A stretch of DNA of 64,000 nucleotides, from contig CANRPJ010000005.1 of NCBI GenBank assembly GCA_947632485.1, positions 1-64,000 on the forward strand, given 5' to 3'. Below, in pieces: positions 44,695 through 51,943 of this stretch. Numbering within the stretch: position 1 is the first letter of the stretch; every line of letters starts with the position of its first letter. This DNA is from an uncultured Muribaculaceae bacterium (GTDB lineage Bacteria; Bacteroidota; Bacteroidia; Bacteroidales; Muribaculaceae). The notes below the pieces were generated by a model. That model did not search any database. It had not been told where the DNA came from and saw nothing but the letters and a program-made list of their open reading frames with translations. The translations under genes and the position numbers were made by a program.

Positions 44695-44937
44695 ATGAAT
44701 TATCTGTCATTACCCCTCATAATAGGTCAGCTGTCAGCTGTCGACATTGTGCTTCTTGCAGTAGTAATCCTGTTGTTCCTGTTCGGCCGCAAGATTCCTG
44801 TGCTGATTGCCCGTGCAGCTACATCTATCCGCACGGTAAGTTACAACGTAGATTTAGTCCGGGGAGTGCATGGTCAGGAGAGACAACGGCTTACGCCTGC
44901 CGTGCGCAAAAGATTAGTGGAAGACTGCGAGCGTTAA
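44695..44937 (+). CDS. TatA-like small membrane protein
   Basis: An 80-residue protein with one N-terminal hydrophobic helix (about 14-32) followed by FGRKIPVLIARAATSIR. This matches the FG-hinge and amphipathic helix of TatA/TatB proteins, where FGxxxxP and an LAR stretch are conserved. The tail is short and basic rather than the usual long acidic tail, and no tatC lies nearby. It could be the TatA pore component of twin-arginine export or a TatA-like orphan. Its 3' end overlaps the convergent EamA gene by 4 bp. Confidence 0.6.
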   Translation: MNYLSLPLIIGQLSAVDIVLLAVVILLFLFGRKIPVLIARAATSIRTVSYNVDLVRGVHGQERQRLTPAVRKRLVEDCER

Positions 44938-45887
44938 AGCCCCTGGGCTCCCTGAGCTCCTTTCGATACCCGGCCTTTCCATTTGTCGGCCAGAATAAGT
45001 CCGCCCAATACGAGCGCGCAGCCGGCGTATCCCAGAGGATAGATTGCTTCTCCAAGAGCAATATAGCCCACTATCATGGTGACTATAGGCTGGAGATACA
45101 TATAGTTGTTGGCCGTCACTGGGCCCAGAATCTTCATCTCCTCATTCCATGCAACATAGCTGAACAATGAGCATACAATCACGAGGAAGAGGAAATTGAG
45201 CATATATTGCGGCTGGGCTGTATCGAAAAGAATGTTGATTCTGAGCGGCGCGTCCTGGATCATGAGCATCGGAAGCGCGAACAATACTCCGTAGAAGAAT
45301 AGTTTTCTGGTCACGAAGAATGAGTTGTAGAAAGGAAGAATCCTTTTTACGACTATCGTATAGATAGCCCAGCTGAATGAAGAGCACAATGCTATCAGGT
45401 CTCCCAAAGGTCTTATCTCAAGGCCTTCGCCATGGCTGAAAATGATGCAGCCTACTCCTACGAGCGCTATCAGCGAGCCTATGATAGTACCGGCCTGGAT
45501 CTTGATATGGTATACCACTCCGACCAGAAGCGTGGTTACAATAGGCGATAGCGAGCTGAGCATCGACACGTTGGCCGTGGTCGTGTTCTGCAGCGCGTAG
45601 TTTTCCGTTATGAAATAGATAGAGCCAGCGCAAAGTCCGGAAATGGCAAGAGTGAGCTCATCTCGCCAGCTGTTGGAGCGGATATGGCGGAAAGTGAAAA
45701 GCAGTAGCACAATATAGGCAAGCGTGAAGCGATACACGTAGGTTTCCACAGGTGTGAGCCCGCCATCTTCCATCAATACCTTTGAGCAGATGAAAGATGT
45801 GCCCCATGCTGACACGGTTAGCAGCGCCCCAAGATGGGCGAGCAAAACGATAAATCCAGATTTCTGGTTAGACTTTAAGGCCGTCAT
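44934..45887 (-). CDS. EamA-family transporter (DMT superfamily)
   Basis: A 317-residue inner-membrane protein with about ten hydrophobic helices and the two-fold repeated EamA unit, each half with the typical glycine-rich turn (SWGTSFICSKVLME near 30; SSFSWAIYTIVVKRIL near 190). Family members export metabolites such as amino acids or purines; the cargo here is unknown. A TAATTTTG box lies upstream at 45925-45932. The gene converges on the TatA-like gene and overlaps it by 4 bp. Confidence 0.85.
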   Translation of the reverse strand: MTALKSNQKSGFIVLLAHLGALLTVSAWGTSFICSKVLMEDGGLTPVETYVYRFTLAYIVLLLFTFRHIRSNSWRDELTLAISGLCAGSIYFITENYALQNTTTANVSMLSSLSPIVTTLLVGVVYHIKIQAGTIIGSLIALVGVGCIIFSHGEGLEIRPLGDLIALCSSFSWAIYTIVVKRILPFYNSFFVTRKLFFYGVLFALPMLMIQDAPLRINILFDTAQPQYMLNFLFLVIVCSLFSYVAWNEEMKILGPVTANNYMYLQPIVTMIVGYIALGEAIYPLGYAGCALVLGGLILADKWKGRVSKGAQGAQGL

Positions 45888-45924
45888 ATACGTAAGACGC
45901 GGAGGGCTTTGCTCTCCGCGTCTG

Positions 45925-45932
45925 CAAAATTA
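45925..45932 (-). promoter_or_regulatory. -7 box of EamA gene
   Basis: TAATTTTG on the minus strand, 37 bp upstream of the EamA start and just past the rubredoxin stop. No TTTG at the usual distance. Confidence 0.5.
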
Positions 45933-45945
45933 GAAAAATTTTTGC

Positions 45946-46113
45946 TCATTCGTCCGGTTCCGGCTCAAAATCATCTTTTCCAACGCCACATACCGGGCAA
46001 ACCCAGTCGTTGGGGATATCTTCAAAAGCTGTTCCCGGAGCTATGCCGCCTTCCGGATCGCCTACTGCGGGGTCATAAATCCAGTCGCATACTACGCATC
46101 TATACTTTTTCAT
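45946..46113 (-). CDS. rubredoxin
   Basis: A 55-residue iron protein, too short for most ORF cut-offs. Both iron-binding knuckles are present: [14 protein letters not shown] (6-19) and [11 protein letters not shown] (39-49), with a central [11 protein letters not shown] (27-37). It carries single electrons at low potential in the cytosol, often to enzymes that remove peroxide, superoxide or NO. It lies upstream of the EamA gene in the same orientation and may share a transcript. Start ATG on the minus strand at 46113, stop TGA at 45946. Confidence 0.95.
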   Translation of the reverse strand: MKKYRCVVCDWIYDPAVGDPEGGIAPGTAFEDIPNDWVCPVCGVGKDDFEPEPDE

Positions 46114-46187
46114 AGTCACATTGATTTGATTGTTTCTTTGCTTTTACAACGCCCCTGCCGCCTGCATTGTTTTCGGGGTATGAAATG

Positions 46188-46219
46188 TTTGGAGTTTAGC
46201 TGCGTTTTTAGTACCTTTG
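46188..46219 (+). promoter_or_regulatory. promoter of Fur-family gene
   Basis: TTTG (46188-46191) and TACCTTTG (46212-46219) with a 20-bp spacer, 22 bp before the start codon. Confidence 0.75.
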
Positions 46220-46241
46220 CACTGCCTCCGAGGCATTCAAG

Positions 46242-46730
46242 ATGACTAATCAGGATACGCGGCGAAAGGCCGAAGAAAAGCTTACGCGCTATCTCAAGCA
46301 GCACGGACTCCGGAAGACTCCGGAGCGTTTTGCCATACTTGCGCGCGTGCTTGGCATGAAAGGTCATTTTGATGCGGAAGGGCTCCATAAGGCGCTCGAT
46401 TCCGACGGCTACCATGTGAGCCTCTCTACAGTCTACAATTCGCTGGAGCTGTTCTGCGAATGCGGCTTGCTGAGGCGCCACACTTTCGGACGTGAAGCTC
46501 AGTATGAGGTGGATCTGGGGAGCCATTTCCATCTTATCTGCGAATCGTGCGGAAAGATCAAGGAGGTCGACGATGCCGAGCTCGTGCGCGGCATCATGGG
46601 TCGCCGCTACAGCGCTTTCACGCCGGCTTACTGCTCGGTGAGCGTATATGGCAAATGCAGCTCTTGCGCCCGCAAGCAGAGGGCTGCTGAGGCAGAGAAG
46701 AAGAAAACATCATCAACTACGAATATTTGA
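46242..46730 (+). CDS. Fur-family transcriptional repressor
   Basis: A 162-residue metal-dependent repressor. The N-terminal winged helix spans about 10-85 (TPERFAILARVLGMKGHFDA, then VSLSTVYNSLELFCECGLL). The C-terminal dimer domain has a metal-binding HFHLICESCGKIKEV and a C-terminal CSSC, the four-cysteine zinc site of Fur/PerR proteins. Whether it senses iron, peroxide or zinc cannot be told, though the rubredoxin beside it on the opposite strand would fit a redox or iron response. purA starts 9 bp downstream in the same direction, perhaps co-transcribed by chance. Confidence 0.9.
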   Translation: MTNQDTRRKAEEKLTRYLKQHGLRKTPERFAILARVLGMKGHFDAEGLHKALDSDGYHVSLSTVYNSLELFCECGLLRRHTFGREAQYEVDLGSHFHLICESCGKIKEVDDAELVRGIMGRRYSAFTPAYCSVSVYGKCSSCARKQRAAEAEKKKTSSTTNI

Positions 46731-46739
46731 AAGAGAATT

Positions 46740-48008
46740 ATGGTTAAAGCCGATGTGCTTCTGGGTCTCCAGTGGGGAGACGAGGGTAAGGGTAAGATAG
46801 TAGACGTTCTTACTCCGCGCTACGATGTTGTGGCCCGTTTTCAGGGAGGCCCCAATGCCGGCCATACCTTGGAGTTCGATGGCCGGAAAGTTGTGCTCAG
46901 GAGCATTCCTTCAGGTGTGTTTCAGAGCGGAATGAATGTGATTGGTTCGGGAGTCGTTCTGGATCCGGTGCTTTTCATGCAGGAGGCACGGGAGCTCGAG
47001 GCTACCGGGGTGGATCTTCACAATCATCTGTGCGTGTCGCGCAAGGCTCATCTGATTCTGCCTACCCACCGCAAACTCGACGCTGCTCTTGAGGCTGCTA
47101 AAGGCGCCGGAAAGATTGGCACGACCGGTAAGGGTATCGGCCCGACCTATACCGACAAGATTTCGCGCAATGGCCTGCGTGTAGGAGATCTGGAGGTAGA
47201 CTTTGAAAAGAAATACGCCGCTGCCAAAGCCCGCCATATAAAGATGCTCGAAGGTCTGGGTGGCGACACTGATATTGCGGAGCTCGAGAAGCAATGGCTT
47301 GAAGCTGCGGCCTATCTGCGCGGTTTCAGGATTATTGATAGCGAATATGAGATCAATGCGATGCTCGACGAGGGCAAGAGAGTGCTCTGCGAAGGAGCTC
47401 AGGGCACAATGCTCGATGTGGATTTCGGATCCTATCCTTTCGTGACCTCGAGCAATACGATGGCTGCAGGCGCATGTACCGGTCTGGGTATGGCTCCCAA
47501 CCGCATCGGCGACGTCTATGGTATTTTCAAAGCCTATTGCACCCGCGTTGGTTCCGGTCCCTTCCCGACCGAGCTTTTCGATGAGACGGGAAAGCGCATG
47601 CGCGATGTGGGGCATGAATATGGCGCTGTGACCGGTCGTGAGCGCCGTTGCGGCTGGATCGATCTGGTAGCCCTGCGTTATGCAGTGATGATCAATGGAG
47701 TGACCAAGCTGATAATGATGAAGAGCGATGTGCTCGACGATTTTAAGACGATCAAGGCCTGCACAGCCTATAAGATTGATGGTAAGATTACGCGTCGCTT
47801 CCCATTCGAGGCTGATGCGGTAGAGATCGAACCGGTCTTTGAGGAGCTGCCTGGCTGGGAGACTTCGCTTGGAAGCGCCCGTAGCGAAGAGGAACTGCCC
47901 GAAAATTTCCGTCGGTATGTAGCCTTTATCGAAGATGCATTGGGAGTGCCTGTAGTGATTCTCAGCGTAGGTCCCGACCGCACGCAGACAATCATTCGTA
48001 ACAGATAA
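46740..48008 (+). CDS. purA: adenylosuccinate synthetase
   Basis: A 422-residue GTP-dependent enzyme that joins IMP and aspartate on the way to AMP. The conserved start LLGLQWGDEGKGKIVD, the loop GGPNAGHTL, TTGKGIGPTYTDK, EGAQGTMLDVDFGSYPFVTSS and the C-terminal GPDR are all present. The length is normal. It sits 9 bp after the Fur-family gene, with no promoter box of its own. Confidence 0.97.
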   Translation: MVKADVLLGLQWGDEGKGKIVDVLTPRYDVVARFQGGPNAGHTLEFDGRKVVLRSIPSGVFQSGMNVIGSGVVLDPVLFMQEARELEATGVDLHNHLCVSRKAHLILPTHRKLDAALEAAKGAGKIGTTGKGIGPTYTDKISRNGLRVGDLEVDFEKKYAAAKARHIKMLEGLGGDTDIAELEKQWLEAAAYLRGFRIIDSEYEINAMLDEGKRVLCEGAQGTMLDVDFGSYPFVTSSNTMAAGACTGLGMAPNRIGDVYGIFKAYCTRVGSGPFPTELFDETGKRMRDVGHEYGAVTGRERRCGWIDLVALRYAVMINGVTKLIMMKSDVLDDFKTIKACTAYKIDGKITRRFPFEADAVEIEPVFEELPGWETSLGSARSEEELPENFRRYVAFIEDALGVPVVILSVGPDRTQTIIRNR

Positions 48009-48055
48009 TAAGTAATAAACCAAATAACTAACCTTAAAACAAAGAGAACTTAACC

Positions 48056-49303
48056 ATGGCAAAAGTAAAACCGTTCAAGGGGGTGCGTCCCCCGAAGGAG
48101 ATGGTAGAGGAAGTAGTTTCGCGTCCTTATGATGTGCTCAACTCTGAGGAGGCCCGCAAAGAGGCAGAGGGCAATCTGAAGAGTCTCTATCATATAATCA
48201 AGCCTGAGATTGATTTCGAACCGGGTACAGATGAGCATGACCCGAAGGTATATGACAAAGCCGCCCAGAACTTCGCTAAATTCCAGAAAGAAGGTTGGCT
48301 GGTGCAGGATCCGGAGGAGAAATACTACATCTACGCCCAGACGATGGACGGCCGCACGCAGTATGGCTTTGTAGTGGCTGCATGGGTCGACGACTATATG
48401 GAAGGTCGCATCAAGAAGCATGAGCTTACCCGCCGCGACAAGGAGGAGGACCGCATGAAGCATGTGCGCGTGAACAACGCCAATATCGAGCCGGTTTTCT
48501 TCGCATTCCCCGACAACGAGGCTCTTGAGAACATTATCAAGGAGGTGATCAAAGGTGAGCCCGAGTATGATTTCGTAGCTCCCGACGGTTTCGGCCATAC
48601 CTTCTGGGTGATTTCCGACAAGGCTCTCATCGATCAGATCACCGAGGAGTTTGCCAAGATCCCCAACATGTATATCGCCGACGGTCACCATCGTTCAGCA
48701 GCCGCAGCTCTCGTGGGCGCTGAGAAGAAGAACAACAACGCCGACCATAAGGGTGATGAGGAGTATAACTACTTCATGGCTGTAGCCTTCCCGGCAAGCC
48801 ACCTGAAGATTATCGACTACAACCGAGTAGTGCGCGATCTCAATGGCCTTACTCCTGAGGAATTCCTTAAGAAAGTGGAGGAGAATTTCATTGTGGAAGA
48901 CAAGGGTACTGAAATCTATACCCCCGCTGCTCTCCATAACTTCTCACTCTACCTCGACGGCCGCTGGTATTCGCTGACAGCTAAACCCGGCACCTACGAC
49001 GACAAGGATCCTATCGGAGTGCTCGACGTGACGGTATCGAGCGATAAGATTCTCCGCGATATTCTCGGCATCACCGATCTCCGTAGTGACAAGCGTATCG
49101 ACTTCGTAGGCGGTATCCGCGGTCTTGGCGAGCTGAAGCGCCGCGTTGACAGCGGTGAGATGAAGATGGCTCTTGCCCTCTACCCCGTGACTATGGATCA
49201 GCTGATGAATATTGCCGATTCCGGTAATATCATGCCTCCTAAAACCACCTGGTTCGAGCCTAAGCTCCGTAGCGGCCTCGTGATCCACAAACTCGAAGAC
49301 TAA
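48056..49303 (+). CDS. DUF1015 family protein
   Basis: A 415-residue cytosolic protein matching DUF1015 (starts VKPFKGVRPP, then VSRPYDVLNSEEA). It carries YIADGHHRSAAAA near 205-217, a GHxR loop like that of ParB-fold serine kinases, so a phosphotransfer or nucleotide role is plausible but unproven. Its stop and the next start share a base (TAATG), which ties it to a secreted C1 peptidase. The link of these two has no explanation I know of. Confidence 0.82.
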   Translation: MAKVKPFKGVRPPKEMVEEVVSRPYDVLNSEEARKEAEGNLKSLYHIIKPEIDFEPGTDEHDPKVYDKAAQNFAKFQKEGWLVQDPEEKYYIYAQTMDGRTQYGFVVAAWVDDYMEGRIKKHELTRRDKEEDRMKHVRVNNANIEPVFFAFPDNEALENIIKEVIKGEPEYDFVAPDGFGHTFWVISDKALIDQITEEFAKIPNMYIADGHHRSAAAALVGAEKKNNNADHKGDEEYNYFMAVAFPASHLKIIDYNRVVRDLNGLTPEEFLKKVEENFIVEDKGTEIYTPAALHNFSLYLDGRWYSLTAKPGTYDDKDPIGVLDVTVSSDKILRDILGITDLRSDKRIDFVGGIRGLGELKRRVDSGEMKMALALYPVTMDQLMNIADSGNIMPPKTTWFEPKLRSGLVIHKLED

Positions 49304-50700
49304 TGAAAAAAATCCTGACCTTTGCCCTTGCGGCAGTGGCCATGTTCCCGGCTTTTGGTGCCTCCGATTCAAAAGGAGGCATCACAGCCGACGAACTTGC
49401 CAGAATGCGCGCCTCCTACGGACAGACGCCCGCTAACCGCGCTATCCATAACGCTCTTAATGCAGCAGATCTCGACAAACTGGCAGCCAATGCCGGTGTG
49501 AAAAATCATTTTGACTCGCGCATCTCCAACCGCGTGAAGTCGAAAGGTATCACTAATCAGAAGGGGTCTGGTCGGTGCTGGTGCTTCACAGGCCTGAATG
49601 TGCTCCGCGCGCAGGCCATGCAGAAGCATGATCTGGCCAAGCTGGAGCTCTCGCAGAACTATAATTTCTTCTATGATCAGCTTGAAAAGGCTAATCTTTT
49701 CCTCCAGGGAGTTATTGATACAGCCGAGAAGTCGATGGAAGACGACTTCGTGATGTTCCTGTTCAAATCGCCTGTAAGCGATGGTGGCCAGTTCACCGGA
49801 ATATCCGACAACCTTATGAAATATGGTGTGGTGCCTATCGAGGTGATGGGAGAGACTCTCAGCAGCTCCTCGACCGGCAAAATGAGCCGTACGCTCAAAA
49901 CCATGCTTCGTCGCGACGGCCTCGAGCTCCGCAAAATGAAGCAGGAGGGCAAGAGCGCTAAGGAGATTGATGCGCGCAAGCAGCAGATGCTCGATGGAGT
50001 TTACCGCCTGCTGGCCCTTACTCTCGGAGAGCCTCCTACGGAATTTACCTGGACCCGTACGGACAGCAAGGGTAAGGTAGTAGATACGCGCACTTATACC
50101 CCGCAGTCGTTCTATAAAGAATACATCGGCAACGACCTCAAGAACGATTACGTGATGACGATGAATGATCCCACGCGTGAGTATTTCAAGCTCTATGAGA
50201 TTGACTATGACCGCGCCAACTACGATGGTAAGAACTGGACCTACGTGAACCTTCCTATGGACGTGATCAAGGAGATGGCTATTGCATCGATCAAGGACAG
50301 CACGATGATGTATTTCTCCTGCGACGTGGGCAAATATCTGAACCGCGAACTCGGCTACGGCGACCCTGACAATTATGACTATGAGGCTCTGCTTGGTGTG
50401 GAGCTCAATATGCCTAAGGCTGACCGTATCCGCAGCTATGAGAGCGCATCTACTCATGCGATGACTCTTGTAGGAGTAGATCTTGATGAGCAGGGCAAAC
50501 CCCGCCAGTGGCTTGTAGAAAACAGCTGGGGACCCGGTGCCAACGATGGTCATCTCATCATGTCGGATCCCTGGATGGACGAGTATCTTTTCCGTCTGGT
50601 AGTGGAGAAGAAATATGCTCCCAAAGAGGTGCTCGATGTGCTGAAGCAGAAGCCTACAACGCTTCCCGCATGGGACTATATGTTCCAGGAAGAACAGTAA
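49303..50700 (+). CDS. secreted C1B family cysteine aminopeptidase (bleomycin-hydrolase-like)
   Basis: A 465-residue papain-fold peptidase of the PepC/bleomycin hydrolase type. It has a signal peptide (MKKILTFALAAVAMFPAFG), so it is exported, unlike cytosolic PepC. The catalytic Cys lies in NQKGSGRCWCFTG (near 90), the His in STHAMTLVGVD (near 387), and the Asn in VENSWG (near 405). A strong intrinsic terminator follows. It probably trims peptides in the periplasm. Confidence 0.9.
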   Translation: MKKILTFALAAVAMFPAFGASDSKGGITADELARMRASYGQTPANRAIHNALNAADLDKLAANAGVKNHFDSRISNRVKSKGITNQKGSGRCWCFTGLNVLRAQAMQKHDLAKLELSQNYNFFYDQLEKANLFLQGVIDTAEKSMEDDFVMFLFKSPVSDGGQFTGISDNLMKYGVVPIEVMGETLSSSSTGKMSRTLKTMLRRDGLELRKMKQEGKSAKEIDARKQQMLDGVYRLLALTLGEPPTEFTWTRTDSKGKVVDTRTYTPQSFYKEYIGNDLKNDYVMTMNDPTREYFKLYEIDYDRANYDGKNWTYVNLPMDVIKEMAIASIKDSTMMYFSCDVGKYLNRELGYGDPDNYDYEALLGVELNMPKADRIRSYESASTHAMTLVGVDLDEQGKPRQWLVENSWGPGANDGHLIMSDPWMDEYLFRLVVEKKYAPKEVLDVLKQKPTTLPAWDYMFQEEQ

Positions 50701-50721
50701 GAAAGATTCTATTGAATGATA

Positions 50722-50763
50722 TTGGCGGCGGTTCTTAAGCGGGATCGTCGCCAAATTTTTTTG
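50722..50763 (+). terminator. intrinsic terminator after C1 peptidase
   Basis: TTGGCGGCG pairs with CGTCGCCAA (one G-U) across a 15-nt loop, followed by a run of seven T. It closes the DUF1015-peptidase operon. Confidence 0.85.
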
Positions 50764-50782
50764 AAAAAACTTGGGAGCCGGG

Positions 50783-50808
50783 GTTAAGGATCGGGCAACG
50801 CAACTGTC
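50783..50808 (+). promoter_or_regulatory. putative autoregulated ECF-sigma promoter
   Basis: GTTAAG (50783-50788) and TGTC (50805-50808) are 16 bp apart, followed by ATATTA and the sigma start codon 10 bp later. Layout and place suggest an ECF-type promoter driving the sigma gene itself; no TAnnTTTG box is seen. Confidence 0.4.
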
Positions 50809-50818
50809 ATATTAACGT

Positions 50819-51306
50819 ATGGCGAACAGAGACCACATAGAACTGCTTTTTAAGAACTACTATCAGCCGCTTCACCATCTCGCGTCAATAATGCTTCGAG
50901 ATGAGGATCAAGCGGCCGATATAGTGCACGATGTGTTTGCTTCTCTTCTGAAAAATCCCGATCTGTCAGAATTTCAGACAGGATATCTTTTCAGGGCAGT
51001 GCGTAATCGCTGCCTGAACCGTATTGAGAGTAAAGGATTCCAAGAGAAGGTAAGGAATCTTCTTTATCTCGAATCAGAGGAGTATGATTCCGAAAACTGG
51101 CCGGAAGAGGAGATGGTGTCGAGGATCCATGAGATTATTGACTCTGAGCTTACACCCCAGAAACATAAGATCATGACTCTCCGTTTCGGAGATGGCTCTC
51201 TTTCATTAAGATAGCCGAAAAACTGGGAATCAGCGAAACGGCCGTTTACAAGCATGTTCGCCAGGCACTGGAAATAATCCGAAATAAACTTGAGCAATAT
51301 GGATAA
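50819..51306 (+). pseudogene. ECF RNA polymerase sigma factor, frameshifted before region 4
   Basis: The first frame encodes 131 residues with sigma region 2 (IMLRDEDQAADIVHDVFASL) and the start of the region 4 linker (LTPQKHKIMTLRF). It then runs into TAG at 51212. The expected region 4 helix-turn-helix, IAEKLGISETAVYKHV, continues in the -1 frame from about 51196 and ends at 51306. One base appears to be missing near GATGG at 51191-51195. Restoring it gives a normal-length sigma of about 162 residues whose end overlaps the FecR-like gene. It could be a true mutation, a sequencing error, or less likely a programmed shift. Confidence 0.82.
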
Positions 51307-51943
51307 ATACGACCTGATTCTTGACCTTATAGAGCATCCTGACAGATATTCTTCGCAAGAGATAGAAGCTATTCTGGCTGATGAGGAGATGCGCGGGATC
51401 TACAATCTCTTATGTAAGACTGGAGGAGCCCTTTACAGCCCTAAAGAGACAGATGTTGATGCTGAATGGAGAAAATTCTCACGGAAGCACTTCTCAAAGA
51501 TATCTTTTACGAGACTGTTCCGAAATCGTGCTGCTTCAATTGCAGTTCTTATATGTGTATCCCTAACAGCTCTCGCTATCGGTGCAGGGGTAGCAGTGAA
51601 GGTTATCTCTGGGCGGAACCAGATGGCTGAGAAGACTGAACTTGTAGAAGCGGAATACGGTGCTCAATCTCTGCCAGCTGATACGATTATCATAGAAAGT
51701 GATATTGATAATCCTAAAGCTCCGGTGGTTTTTGAAGATGAAACTCTTGATACGATCTTGAAGTCGGTTTCCTCTTACTATGGAAAGCAGCTACATTATG
51801 AATACCCGGAGTCGGGCAATCTTAGACTTTACTTTCAGTGGAATCCGGAACTACCGCTTGCGGAGGTGATTGAGCAGCTTGACAATTTCGGGCAGATTAA
51901 TCTTCGCCTGGATAACTCTAAAATAATAGTAGAGAAGCCATGA
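51299..51943 (+). CDS. short FecR-like anti-sigma protein with DUF4974 domain
   Basis: A 214-residue single-pass membrane protein: a cytosolic N-terminal segment (1-75) that would bind the sigma factor, a transmembrane helix (about 78-102, containing AVLICVSLTALAIGAGVAV), and a periplasmic DUF4974 domain (about 145-214, ETLDTILKSVSSYYGKQ). Typical FecR proteins are about 100 residues longer and carry a FecR domain between helix and DUF4974; here that part is missing. The start is the ATG at 51299. It overlaps the sigma reading frame and its stop overlaps the barrel protein start, so the three are a coupled unit. Confidence 0.78.
   Translation: MDKYDLILDLIEHPDRYSSQEIEAILADEEMRGIYNLLCKTGGALYSPKETDVDAEWRKFSRKHFSKISFTRLFRNRAASIAVLICVSLTALAIGAGVAVKVISGRNQMAEKTELVEAEYGAQSLPADTIIIESDIDNPKAPVVFEDETLDTILKSVSSYYGKQLHYEYPESGNLRLYFQWNPELPLAEVIEQLDNFGQINLRLDNSKIIVEKP

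Noticed and set aside
45909-46115. 68-codon plus-strand open frame over the rubredoxin gene
   Set aside because: The minus-strand rubredoxin has both CxxC knuckles and a proper start and stop; the plus-strand frame has no motif.
49369-50754. 461-codon minus-strand open frame opposite the C1 peptidase
   Set aside because: No recognisable domain, no promoter or start context, and the plus-strand peptidase has all catalytic motifs.
51190-51215. Programmed -1 frameshift in the sigma gene
   Set aside because: No canonical slippery heptamer is present at GATGGCTCTCTTTC, and no downstream stimulator is evident; a mutation or sequencing error is more likely.
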